Source: an uncultured Mycoplasmatota bacterium (GTDB lineage Bacteria > Bacillota_I > Bacilli_A > RF39 > UBA660). Taken from it: a DNA stretch of 32,127 nucleotides. The translations under genes were made by a program, and so were the position numbers. The DNA lies in contig UQOS01000011.1 in NCBI GenBank assembly GCA_900542735.1, positions 1 through 32,127 of the forward strand. The letters run 5' to 3'. Below the pieces are notes generated by a model. The model worked only from the letters and a program-made list of their open reading frames with translations, was not told the origin of the DNA and made no database searches. Shown in pieces: positions 23,171-30,793 of this stretch (positions within the stretch are counted from its first letter, which is position 1; each line of letters opens with the position of its first letter).

Positions 23171-23419
23171 GTGGATAAAACTACTTTATATTCTATAGAA
23201 GATTTTGATAATGGATTAGTGAATTCTATTTTAAAAGAAGTATCTATTTCTTTAAAAGAAAAAGGTTATGATCCAATTAATCAATTAGTTGGTTATTTAA
23301 TGAGTGGTGATCCTGGTTATATTTCTTCTTATCAAGATGCTCGTAAAAAAATTGTTAGTGTTGATCGAAGTAAGATAATTGAGTTTCTACTAAGACAAGG
23401 ATTAGGAGAAAAGAAATGA
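23171..23419 (+). CDS. ireB: IreB / UPF0297 (DUF965) family regulatory protein
   Basis: IreB is a small regulator phosphorylated by the PASTA kinase IreK in enterococci and linked to cell-wall stress and cephalosporin tolerance. The 82-residue product MDKTTLYSIEDFDNGLVNSILKEVSISLKEKGYDPINQLVGYLMSGDPGYI...ARKKI...DRSKIIEFLLRQGL is a near-complete match to the family pattern ([21 protein letters not shown]). The phosphorylated N-terminal Thr region (DKTT) is present. GTG 23171 is preferred, since GGTGATAAAC precedes it; the GTG at 23162 lies inside that site. It overlaps ruvX by four bases (ATGA), as in B. subtilis yrzL-yrrK. Confidence 0.94.
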   Translation: MDKTTLYSIEDFDNGLVNSILKEVSISLKEKGYDPINQLVGYLMSGDPGYISSYQDARKKIVSVDRSKIIEFLLRQGLGEKK

Positions 23420-23832
23420 AGTATTTAGGACTTGATCTTGGAACCAAAACATTAGGACTAGCAATATCAGATCCATTAGGTATTATTGCGACTAGTTATA
23501 AAATTCTAAGACATGATGAAGATTATGATAGCTTGCTTCCTATGTTAAAAGAAGAAATTGAGAAAAATCATATTGAAGCACTTGTTTTAGGTTTTCCCAA
23601 GAATATGAATAATTCAGTTGGGGAACGTGGAGAAATTGCTTTATCATTTAAAGAAAAATTAGAAGAAGAATTTCAGTTACCTGTTTATATGCAAGATGAA
23701 AGATTAACTACTAGACAAGCAGAAAGTTTATTAATTTCTAATGATACGAGTAGAAAAAAAAGAAAAAAAGTAATTGATAGTTTAGCTGCAACGATTATTT
23801 TGCAGAGCTATTTAGATAGAAAGGAAAAATAG
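23416..23832 (+). CDS. ruvX: RuvX/YqgF RNase H-fold resolvase-like nuclease
   Basis: YqgF proteins (Holliday-junction-resolvase-like) act in 16S rRNA 5' end processing in bacteria. The 138-residue length is normal. Marks: KYLGLDLGTKTLGLAISDPLG (catalytic Asp in LGLDLG), VLGFPKNMNNSVGERG, VYMQDERLTTRQAE (acidic DER) and KKVIDSLAATIILQSYLD (last catalytic Asp). The start overlaps ireB by four bases and the DUF1292 gene follows after two bases, giving a tightly coupled operon. Confidence 0.95.
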   Translation: MKYLGLDLGTKTLGLAISDPLGIIATSYKILRHDEDYDSLLPMLKEEIEKNHIEALVLGFPKNMNNSVGERGEIALSFKEKLEEEFQLPVYMQDERLTTRQAESLLISNDTSRKKRKKVIDSLAATIILQSYLDRKEK

Positions 23833-23834
23833 AT

Positions 23835-24167
23835 ATGAAAGAAAATACATTTAAAATGATGACAGAAGATGGACAAGAGATTACTTGTAATGTTTTATTT
23901 ACATTTGATAGTGAGGAAACTAAGAAAAGTTATATAGCTTATACAGACAATACTTATGAAGCTGATGGTAGTATTAAAGCTTATGCAGCAGTATACCACC
24001 CAGAGGATTTAAATAAAGGATTTGAACCTATTGAAACAGAAAAAGAATGGAAAGTAGTAGAAACTATTCTACAAACAATTCAAGAGGAAGTTCGCAATAA
24101 GATGAATCAGAATAATGATGATAACACAGATAATAGTGATAATAGCGAAGGAAATAATAACGAGTAA
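23835..24167 (+). CDS. DUF1292 family protein (YrzB-like)
   Basis: The 110-residue protein has the DUF1292 pattern F.MMTEDGQEITCNVLFTFDSEETKKSYIAYTDNT....GSIKAYAAVYHPEDLN, followed by EEWK-like (EKEWKVVETILQTIQEE). The last ~25 residues are Asn/Asp/Glu-rich and low-complexity. The function of DUF1292 is unknown. Its place between ruvX and mltG copies B. subtilis yrrK-yrzB-yrrL. The ribosome site AAGGAAAAAT overlaps the end of ruvX. The stop codon lies in a hairpin (see 24153-24181). Confidence 0.9.
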   Translation: MKENTFKMMTEDGQEITCNVLFTFDSEETKKSYIAYTDNTYEADGSIKAYAAVYHPEDLNKGFEPIETEKEWKVVETILQTIQEEVRNKMNQNNDDNTDNSDNSEGNNNE

Positions 24168-24181
24168 TACTCGTTATTATT
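24153..24181 (+). other. Perfect hairpin between DUF1292 and mltG, without T tract
   Basis: AATAATAACGAG pairs perfectly with CTCGTTATTATT (12 bp) around TAATA. It includes the DUF1292 stop codon and ends ten bases before the mltG ATG. What follows is TGAATTATT, so termination would be weak. It occupies the place where a ribosome site should be. Confidence 0.65.
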
Positions 24182-24190
24182 TGAATTATT

Positions 24191-25270
24191 ATGAAGAAGT
24201 TTAGTAATATTGCTCTTGGAATATTAATAATGACTACAGTGATTATTGTAGGAGTTTGTGTATTTTATAACTATTCACTTTTACCAGTTAGTAACTCAAA
24301 TGATATTGTTGAAATTGAAATTCCTAAACATACTACTACAAAAGGAATTGCTAACATTTTAAAAGAAAATCAGTTAATTCGAGATGAAAGAATTTTCTTA
24401 ATCTATGTAAAACTTATGAAAGTAAATGATATGAAAGCTGGTTATTATGATATTCCTAAAAATACAGGAGTGAAAAATATTGTTTCGTTGTTACGAGAAG
24501 GTTCTAAGAAAAATCCAAATGAAATAGAAATTACCTTTAAAGAAGGAATTACGATGCGTGATATTGCGAAGGTGATTTCAGAAAAAACTAATAATACTTA
24601 TGATTCTGTTATTGAAAAAGCTAATGATACTACTTATATTGATTCTTTAATTCAAAAATATTGGTTTATAACAGAAGAAGTAAAAAATGATAGCATTTAC
24701 TATAAATTAGAAGGTTATTTATTTCCAGATACTTATCGTTTTAATAGTAGTGATGTAAGTGTTGAGGAAATCTTTAATAAAATGATTCAGGAAATGGACA
24801 AAGTATTAACACCATTTAAAACAGATATGGAAAAAAATAATTTATCTATTCATAAATTATTAACACTTGCTAGTATGGTTGAAAAAGAAGCAGCTACTGA
24901 AGATGTGCGTAGTAAAATAGCTAGTGTTTTCATAAATCGTTTAAATAGTAATATGAGTTTGGGTAGTGATGTTACTACACGTTATGCTTTTAAGATAGAT
25001 AATCCAAAACAAGTATTAACAAAAGTACAGTATAATACTAGAAATCCTTATAATACAAGGGTAACAGATGGTAGTATGAATGGTAAACTTCCGATTGGAC
25101 CAATCTGTACTTTATCAGAATCTAGTATAAAAGCAAGTATTTATGCTGATAACACAAATTATCTTTATTTTATTGCAAATATTCAAACACTAGAAACATT
25201 CTTCTATAGTAATATTAATGAATTTAATACTAAAAAGAATGAACTTCAAAGTGTGAATGGGGGATTTTAA
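24191..25270 (+). CDS. mltG: Endolytic murein transglycosylase MltG
   Basis: MltG cuts nascent glycan strands at the membrane and ends their elongation. The 359-residue protein has a cytoplasmic KK, one membrane helix (~7-27), a LysM-like part (IPKHTTTKGIANILKENQLIRDERIFL) and the YceG catalytic domain with ASMVEKEAATEDVRSKIASVFINRLN (catalytic Glu at ~229), LGSDVTTRYAF, NTRNPYNTRVTDG and PIGPICTLSESSIKASI. No Shine-Dalgarno sequence is visible before ATG 24191; a hairpin lies there instead. The order matches B. subtilis yrrL. The next gene starts six bases after its stop. Confidence 0.95.
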   Translation: MKKFSNIALGILIMTTVIIVGVCVFYNYSLLPVSNSNDIVEIEIPKHTTTKGIANILKENQLIRDERIFLIYVKLMKVNDMKAGYYDIPKNTGVKNIVSLLREGSKKNPNEIEITFKEGITMRDIAKVISEKTNNTYDSVIEKANDTTYIDSLIQKYWFITEEVKNDSIYYKLEGYLFPDTYRFNSSDVSVEEIFNKMIQEMDKVLTPFKTDMEKNNLSIHKLLTLASMVEKEAATEDVRSKIASVFINRLNSNMSLGSDVTTRYAFKIDNPKQVLTKVQYNTRNPYNTRVTDGSMNGKLPIGPICTLSESSIKASIYADNTNYLYFIANIQTLETFFYSNINEFNTKKNELQSVNGGF

Positions 25271-25275
25271 AAATT

Positions 25276-25872
25276 ATGAATACAACAGTTTATGCTGATA
25301 TTAGAGAAATGAAAAAATATGCACTTGATAACAAGGTGCCTATTATGCAAGATGATGGAATTGATTTTTTAACTACTTTTGTAGTGAAACATCAAATTAA
25401 CAGTGTATTAGAAATAGGGACAGCTATTGGGTATTCTGCTATTATGATGGCATTATCTAATCCAAATCTAAAAATAACGACTATTGAAAGGGATAGAGAA
25501 CGCTATTTAGAAGCTGTTAAAAATGTAAAAAAGTTTGGACTTGAAAATAGAATTACTTTAGTTTTTCATGATGCATTAGAAGCTAGTATTGAAGGGTGCT
25601 TTGATATGATATTTATCGATGCAGCAAAGGGACAAAATATTAATTTCTTTGAAAAGTATGAACGAAATTTAAAAAGTGATGGTTATATTATTACCGATAA
25701 TATGAATTTTCATGGCTTAGTAGATAAAGTAGATGCCGAAATTGAAAGTAGAAATCTACGCGCTTTGGTTCGTAAGATTAGGGCTTATAGAACTTATTTA
25801 TTAAATCATCAAGGCTATAATGTGGAACTTTTAGATATTGGTGATGGTATAGCCGTTGCTTCTAAGAAGTAA
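25276..25872 (+). CDS. trmR: tRNA 5-hydroxyuridine methyltransferase TrmR (YrrM)
   Basis: TrmR methylates 5-hydroxyuridine at tRNA position 34 to 5-methoxyuridine using SAM, widening wobble decoding. The 198-residue class I O-methyltransferase has the SAM motif VLEIGTAIGYSAIMMAL, the acidic loop TTIERDRERYLEA, and FDMIFIDAAKGQ (metal/catalytic Asp), then YIITDNMNFHGLV. It is followed by trhP1 and trhP2, whose products make the hydroxyuridine, so the whole mo5U pathway is encoded here. The spacing after mltG is six bases with GGGGGA as ribosome site inside mltG. Confidence 0.92.
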   Translation: MNTTVYADIREMKKYALDNKVPIMQDDGIDFLTTFVVKHQINSVLEIGTAIGYSAIMMALSNPNLKITTIERDRERYLEAVKNVKKFGLENRITLVFHDALEASIEGCFDMIFIDAAKGQNINFFEKYERNLKSDGYIITDNMNFHGLVDKVDAEIESRNLRALVRKIRAYRTYLLNHQGYNVELLDIGDGIAVASKK

Positions 25873-25897
25873 TAAAAAATGATTTTTCTATTAAAAT

Positions 25898-25929
25898 AAA
25901 CACTCTTATGGTATAATAAGGGTGTTTTT
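25898..25929 (+). terminator. Terminator-like hairpin with a -10 element inside, between trmR and trhP1
   Basis: AAACACTCTTAT pairs with ATAAGGGTGTTT (12 bp, one T-G) around loop GGTATA and is followed by TT. The loop and 3' arm contain TGGTATAAT, an extended -10 (25912-25917), so a new promoter for trhP1 may be built into the hairpin. Confidence 0.6.
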
Positions 25930-25945
25930 AAGTAGAGGTGGTACT

Positions 25946-26824
25946 GTGGAGTTAGTAGTAATTCCTAATAGTGTAGATGAAATTTCTTTTTATCAAGAAG
26001 AGGGAAGTAAGTATTTTATTTTAGGACTAGAAAATTACTGTATTAATTATCCTAGTGTAAGTTTAGAAAAAATAAAAGAATTAAGTAGTAAGTATTCTTT
26101 GTTTATCAGTATTAATAAAAATATTTTTAATAGTGAGTTATCTGATTTAAAAGAGAAATTACTAGAATTATCGCATCTATCTATTATGGGTATTTTATTT
26201 TATGATTTAGGAGTATTAAATATCGTAAGAGAAAATAATATTCTGGTTGATTTAGTATGGCATCAAACCCATATGGTTACTAATTATAATACATGTAACT
26301 TTTATTATGAAAAGGGAGTAAAGTTTGGCTTTTTAGCAAACGAAATAACCTTAGAAGAAATACTGGAGATTAAAAAGCGTACTAATATGAAATTAATGGT
26401 AGAATGTTTTGGTTACCCTATTATGTCTCATTCTAGAAGAATGCTTCTTACTAATTACTTTAAATCGATTGGCAAAAAAAAAGAAGATAGAGTTTATCAT
26501 TTAGAGAATATGAATGAAGATTATTTATTAAAAGAATCTAAAGATGGTGCTTCTATTTTATATGGAAAACTAATAAATGGAGTAAAGCCTTTATTTGATT
26601 TAGTGGAAAATAATATAGACTATGCTGTTTTAGATATGCAAGAAGTAGAGAAAGAAATAGGAAAGAAAGTATTAAGTACATATAGTGATATCATTAAAAA
26701 TCATTCATCTATTACGATAAAGGAAAAAAGTAGTATTATAGATGAGATGAACGATTTAATAGGAGATAATACCAACTTCTTTTATAAAAAAACCATTTAT
26801 AAAGTAAAGAAAGGTGATAAATAA
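25946..26824 (+). CDS. trhP1: U32-family protein TrhP1 (YrrN-like)
   Basis: Partner of TrhP2 in hydroxylating U34 of tRNA with prephenate-derived carbon chemistry. The ~292-residue U32-fold protein has DEISFYQEEGSKYFILGLENYCINY, VDLVWHQTHMVTNYNTCNFYYEKGVKFGFLANEIT and MKLMVECFGYPIMSHSRRMLLTNYF. The Cys cluster of the larger partner is missing, as in B. subtilis YrrN (309 residues). GTG 25946 is taken as start because AGAGGTGG precedes it; an upstream in-frame GTG at 25922 would include that site. It overlaps the next gene by one base (TAATG). The name rests on synteny plus fold. Confidence 0.82.
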   Translation: MELVVIPNSVDEISFYQEEGSKYFILGLENYCINYPSVSLEKIKELSSKYSLFISINKNIFNSELSDLKEKLLELSHLSIMGILFYDLGVLNIVRENNILVDLVWHQTHMVTNYNTCNFYYEKGVKFGFLANEITLEEILEIKKRTNMKLMVECFGYPIMSHSRRMLLTNYFKSIGKKKEDRVYHLENMNEDYLLKESKDGASILYGKLINGVKPLFDLVENNIDYAVLDMQEVEKEIGKKVLSTYSDIIKNHSSITIKEKSSIIDEMNDLIGDNTNFFYKKTIYKVKKGDK

Positions 26825-27312
26825 TGGACATTAAAAATTTAAAAGTAGTAGCAGCAGGTCTTTGTTTAGGAGCAACTTTATTGACGGGGTGTAGTAATAA
26901 AATTCCTCATATTAGTAGTGATTTAACGATAGAAGATAATAAGGTAGAAGGTAACATTTCTTATCAAGATTTAGATAAGTATGCAGAAATAATTAAATTT
27001 GAACAAGATGGTAAAGAAAATGTAATGCTTTGCCTTAAAAATGAATATTTTTACAACCTCAACACTAATTATACTATTTATGATTTAATGTCTGGTACCT
27101 ATATAATTAAATATACAAAAGAAGATGATAAAGATGAAGTTACTTATTCACTAGGTGAATCTCTACCACTAAAAGAAGAATTACCATTTACACCTTATTT
27201 AGTCACTGAAGATTTTATAAAGAATGAATATACAGTTGAAGAAGTAATTGAATTCTTTAATGAAAAGGTAAAACCTAGCCTAGCTAGTCAAGAAAAAGAG
27301 TTGGTAAAATGA
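26824..27312 (+). CDS. Small lipoprotein inside the trh operon, unknown function
   Basis: The 162-residue protein has a lipoprotein signal (LKVVAAGLCLGATLLTGC, lipidated Cys23). The outside part is mainly beta-like (VEGNISYQDLDKYAEIIKFEQDGKENVMLCLKNEYFYN) and ends with a helix EEVIEFFNEKVKPSLASQEKELVK. I do not recognise a family. It overlaps trhP1 by one base and trhP2 by four (ATGA), so all three are translationally coupled although this product acts outside the cell. It is absent from the corresponding B. subtilis order yrrN-yrrO. Confidence 0.75.
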   Translation: MDIKNLKVVAAGLCLGATLLTGCSNKIPHISSDLTIEDNKVEGNISYQDLDKYAEIIKFEQDGKENVMLCLKNEYFYNLNTNYTIYDLMSGTYIIKYTKEDDKDEVTYSLGESLPLKEELPFTPYLVTEDFIKNEYTVEEVIEFFNEKVKPSLASQEKELVK

Positions 27313-28493
27313 GAAAAAAAATAGAATTATTATCACCGGCTGGAGACTTAGAACGTCTTAAAATTGCCCTACTTTATGGAGCTGATGCTGTTTATATTGG
27401 TGGTAGAGAGTATAGTCTAAGAGCAAATGCTACTAATTTTAGTATAGAAGAAATAAAAGAAGCTTGTAGTTTTGCCCATAAGCTTGGAAAAAAAGTATAC
27501 CAAACAGTAAATATCGTTTTTCATAATGAAGATATAGCTGGTATTTATGATTATTTAAAAGAAGCAGTTGATGCTGGAATTGATGCTTTTATTGTATCGG
27601 ATCCTTTCATTATTTCTTATATTAAAAAGAATTTTCCTCTAGTAGAAGTCCATGTTAGCACTCAAAACTCTACTACGAATATTGAAACCGTTAAGTTTTT
27701 CCAAAAAGAGGGAGTAGCTAGAGTAGTACCAGCTAGAGAACTTTCTAAAGAAGAAATTAGAGAATTAGTAGCAACAGGGTGTGACATTGAAGTATTTATT
27801 CATGGCGCTATGTGTACTTTCTTTAGTGGAAGATGTACTTTATCAAATTATGTAACGATGCGTGATTCTAATCGTGGTGGTTGTAGTCAAGTTTGTAGAT
27901 TTGTATTTAATATAGATTCTAATGATGAACATAAATTTACCATGGCTACTAAAGATTTAAATATGGCAGAACACATTAAAGAACTAATAGATATTGGAGT
28001 AGCTAGTCTAAAAGTAGAAGGTAGAATGAGAAGTCATTATTATTTAGCTACTGTGATATCAAGTTACCGTAAAATTATTGATGCCTGTTATAATGGTACT
28101 TTAACAGATGAATTTTTAATAGAACAAGAAAAAGTCTTATCACGAGTAGCTAATCGTGAAACAAGTACCCATTATTTTGATCATTTAGCAAATGAATTTG
28201 ACCAATATTATACAGGTAGACAAGAGTTATCTAATCAAGATTATTTAGCTTATATACTTTCTTATGATAAAGATACCCATATGGTAACACTATCTGAAAG
28301 AAATTATTTTGAACCTGGTACAAATGTCCAAATATTTATGCCAAGTGGTAAAGTAATATCTTTTACCGTTGATAAAATTTATGATGAAAAGGGAAATATC
28401 TTAGAAAAAGCTTGTCATCCAGAAGAAATATTAAAAATAAAAGTTTTAGAAGAAGTAGAAGAACATTCTATGATGCGTATTAAAGTAAACTAA
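27309..28493 (+). CDS. trhP2: U32-family tRNA hydroxylation protein TrhP2 (YrrO-like)
   Basis: Makes 5-hydroxyuridine at tRNA position 34 together with TrhP1, before TrmR methylation. The 394-residue protein has the U32 pattern IELLSPAGDLERLKIALLYGADAVYIGG, VHVSTQNSTTN, and the four-Cys cluster site at Cys169, Cys176, Cys192 and Cys196 (GAMCTFFSGRC...RGGCSQVC), which binds a [4Fe-4S] in the RlhA/TrhP group. SLKVEGRMRSHYYLATVISSYRKIID and a C-terminal beta-barrel (~300-390) complete it. It overlaps the lipoprotein by four bases. A udk/greA continuation, common in other Bacilli, is not found here. Confidence 0.92.
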   Translation: MRKKIELLSPAGDLERLKIALLYGADAVYIGGREYSLRANATNFSIEEIKEACSFAHKLGKKVYQTVNIVFHNEDIAGIYDYLKEAVDAGIDAFIVSDPFIISYIKKNFPLVEVHVSTQNSTTNIETVKFFQKEGVARVVPARELSKEEIRELVATGCDIEVFIHGAMCTFFSGRCTLSNYVTMRDSNRGGCSQVCRFVFNIDSNDEHKFTMATKDLNMAEHIKELIDIGVASLKVEGRMRSHYYLATVISSYRKIIDACYNGTLTDEFLIEQEKVLSRVANRETSTHYFDHLANEFDQYYTGRQELSNQDYLAYILSYDKDTHMVTLSERNYFEPGTNVQIFMPSGKVISFTVDKIYDEKGNILEKACHPEEILKIKVLEEVEEHSMMRIKVN

Positions 28494-28498
28494 AAAAC

Positions 28499-28524
28499 CA
28501 CTGAAATACTATCAGTGATTTTTT
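28499..28524. terminator. Terminator between converging trhP2 and the small minus-strand gene
   Basis: CACTGA pairs with TCAGTG around AATACTA. There are T runs on both strands (six T after it on plus; GGTTTTTT on minus), so it can serve both directions. Confidence 0.75.
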
Positions 28525-28527
28525 CTT

Positions 28528-28686
28528 TTATCTTCCACAACTACTACCAGAACTACCTGCTCCCCAGAATAAGAAGAAAATAACGAAAATTACTATAATA
28601 ATTGCCCAAATCCAACTTGAGTTATTATTGTTGTCACCATAAATAGGTTGTGGATAAGCATACATTGGGTATTGATATCCGTACAT
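28528..28686 (-). CDS. Small Tyr/Pro-rich single-pass membrane protein (YjcZ-like)
   Basis: A 52-residue protein too short for usual gene finders. It starts MYGYQYPMYAYPQPIYGDNNNNSS-like (Tyr/Pro/Asn-rich), then WIWAIIIVIFVIFFLFWGAG (one membrane helix) and a GSSGSSCGR tail. The AAAGGAGAC ribosome site is spaced well from the ATG at 28686. The layout (Tyr/Gly-rich start, short hydrophobic stretch) resembles YjcZ-type sporulation or coat-associated peptides, but the sequence match is loose. It lies downstream of the activase operon and is convergent with trhP2. Confidence 0.6.
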   Translation of the reverse strand: MYGYQYPMYAYPQPIYGDNNNNSSWIWAIIIVIFVIFFLFWGAGSSGSSCGR

Positions 28687-28766
28687 ATTTTTTAGTCTCC
28701 TTTCAGTATATTATATTATTATTCGAATAGGAGCAATATAATAAATACCTATTTTTAGGAAAAATA

Positions 28767-29720
28767 TTATATTTTATGAAGAATATCACCATTTGGACAA
28801 CGATTTCCCCAAGCATCAATTAACTGTTTATTCTTACTAATACAGATAATTTCGCAGTGATTAGGACACTTATTACACTCGATACCTCTTGTTTCAAAAT
28901 CATCATCGGTAATTGAAAAATTAAAGTTTGTTTTAATAGGTGCTTGTTTAGATAAAATAGCTACTCCTAATGCACCCATTAAATGTCCATTTTCATCTAC
29001 AATAATATCGGTTTTTAATTCTTCTTCAAAAGCTTTTTTCACTCCAATATTTTTACTTACTCCTCCTTGAAAGATAATAGGAGTTTTTATTTTTTTACCT
29101 TTTCCTACATTGTTTAAATAATTTGATACTACACTTTTACATAATCCCGCAATAATATCTTCTTTTTTATAGCCCATCTGTAATTTATGAACTAAATCAC
29201 TTTCAGCAAAAACGGTACATCTGGCCGCAATTTTAGTTGGCTTTTTACTAGTTAAAGCAATACTACCAAAGTCTTTTACATCAACTCCTAGACGAGCTGC
29301 TTGACTAGATAAAAAGGCACCTGTTCCAGCAGCACATAAAGTATTCATAGCATAATCCACTACGATTTTATTTTCAATTAAAATAATCTTAGAATCCTGT
29401 CCACCAATTTCAAAAATTGTTTTTACATTTGGGTATAAAGATAGTGTTCCAATTGCATGAGCAGTAATTTCATTTTTAATTACATTTGCATTTAACATAG
29501 TACCAATTAACTTTCTAGCAGAGCCTGTAGTTCCTACACCAATGACATGGATTTTATCTTTATCTATTTCAATTTCTAAATTATGAATTAGTGTTTTAAC
29601 TGCTTCTATAGGATTTCCTTTTGTCCAAATATAGCTGCTTGCGATAATATGATTATTATCATCAATAATAACGCCTTTTGTAGAAATAGAACCAATATCA
29701 ATTCCTAAATATGCATTCAT
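28767..29720 (-). CDS. 2-hydroxyacyl-CoA dehydratase activase-like ATPase (BadF/HgdC family)
   Basis: Such activases use ATP to drive one low-potential electron into a dehydratase or double-cubane partner. The 317-residue ASKHA ATPase has YLGIDIGSISTKGVIID (phosphate 1), IGVGTTGSARKLIG, IFEIGGQDSKII (phosphate 2) and the two Fe-S Cys, Cys129 in TLCAAGTGAFL and Cys168 in ARCTVFAESD. The C-terminal ~40 residues add CNKCPNHCEIICI...GNRCPNGD, a Cys motif found in the giant fused activase-like proteins but not in plain HgdC. It overlaps the upstream gene by four bases. It is the last gene of a three-gene minus-strand operon; substrate unknown. Confidence 0.85.
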   Translation of the reverse strand: MNAYLGIDIGSISTKGVIIDDNNHIIASSYIWTKGNPIEAVKTLIHNLEIEIDKDKIHVIGVGTTGSARKLIGTMLNANVIKNEITAHAIGTLSLYPNVKTIFEIGGQDSKIILIENKIVVDYAMNTLCAAGTGAFLSSQAARLGVDVKDFGSIALTSKKPTKIAARCTVFAESDLVHKLQMGYKKEDIIAGLCKSVVSNYLNNVGKGKKIKTPIIFQGGVSKNIGVKKAFEEELKTDIIVDENGHLMGALGVAILSKQAPIKTNFNFSITDDDFETRGIECNKCPNHCEIICISKNKQLIDAWGNRCPNGDILHKI

Positions 29721-30793
29721 TTTAAGTCTCCCTTCCTAATTTTTAACATATCATAAAAAGCTTCTAGTCTTGTTTTAATACCAGCTTCACTTGTCTGTGA
29801 ATCAAAGGAAAAGAAAATAATAGGCATTTTGCCATCTTGACATACTTTTCTAATAATTGGAATTGCCCCAATTTCAGGAGTACAGCCAAATGGTTTTGTA
29901 TGAATAATGCCATCATAGCCTTCATCAATTAAATATTTACTTCGGTAGACATTATCCATACCATCTGCACCTAGTGTATATTTACAGTATTTACTAATAT
30001 AGCGAAGGTATTTTTTCGTTCTAAATCTTTTCTGATAAAGCAGGTAGCTAGCGTTTGTAAATCTTTTAATTTCAATATTCATACTTGCTAGTTCTTTTTC
30101 TAAAAAATAATTAGAAAAAGGTTCCATAGCAGTATAAAGTTCTCCAATAAAACCAACTTTTAAACAGTTACTAGGTTTATTTATTTTTAATTTTCTAAAT
30201 TTCTTTTTATACTGAAAATAGCGCTTTGAAAGTGATAGGTAACCTTTACACTCATCAAAGCTATTTAACATTTCTTTCTTTAAATTTAAAAAGCTATTTT
30301 TTTCTACTTCAAATCCAATATTTTTTCTGATATATTCATCGATATTATCCATATAACGGATCATTAAAATAGTAAGGGGAATATAGTAAATCATTTTAAA
30401 TAGAGAAATTTTATGATCTATTTTTTTAAATGTTTGATAAAGACTTCTTGGCGTCATTTTATCTTGGTTTACTAAAGTATACATTTCAAATTGATATCCT
30501 AAATCCTTTAGTATTTTTTCTTGTACTTCAGGGTAATAACCATATCTACAACCACCACCAGCTTGAATTAAGACATTAGCACCATTTTCTAGAGATTCAA
30601 TAAAGTTACCTAAATTGTATTTAAAAGGAACACAGACAAAATCAGGAGAATATTTACTTCCTAGTTCTATCGTTTTTTTAGTAATGGGAGGAGCTGTTAT
30701 TACTTTACATTTTGTGAGTTTCGTTAATAGAAAGAGAATAGGAATATGGTAATCTCCTAGATGAGGAAAACTAATTATTTTCTCTTTCGTCAT
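29717..30793 (-). CDS. 2-hydroxyacyl-CoA dehydratase D-component-like protein
   Basis: The 358-residue protein is of the HgdB/HgdA-like family: ISFPHLGDYHIPILFLLTKL, APPITKKTIELGSKYSPDFVCVPFKYNLGNFIESLENGANVLIQAGGGCRYGYYPEVQEKIL, then IHTKPFGCTPEIGAIPIIRKVCQDGKMPIIFFSFDSQTSEAGIKTRLEAFYDML. Cys at VCVPFK, GGGCRYGYY and FGCTPE are likely Fe-S ligands. The ending S.DSQT.EAG..TR.EAF is typical. It overlaps both neighbours (23 and 4 bases). No CoA-transferase, dehydrogenase or amino-acid fermentation gene is nearby, so a fermentative dehydratase is less likely than a double-cubane-type reductase. Confidence 0.82.
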   Translation of the reverse strand: MTKEKIISFPHLGDYHIPILFLLTKLTKCKVITAPPITKKTIELGSKYSPDFVCVPFKYNLGNFIESLENGANVLIQAGGGCRYGYYPEVQEKILKDLGYQFEMYTLVNQDKMTPRSLYQTFKKIDHKISLFKMIYYIPLTILMIRYMDNIDEYIRKNIGFEVEKNSFLNLKKEMLNSFDECKGYLSLSKRYFQYKKKFRKLKINKPSNCLKVGFIGELYTAMEPFSNYFLEKELASMNIEIKRFTNASYLLYQKRFRTKKYLRYISKYCKYTLGADGMDNVYRSKYLIDEGYDGIIHTKPFGCTPEIGAIPIIRKVCQDGKMPIIFFSFDSQTSEAGIKTRLEAFYDMLKIRKGDLK

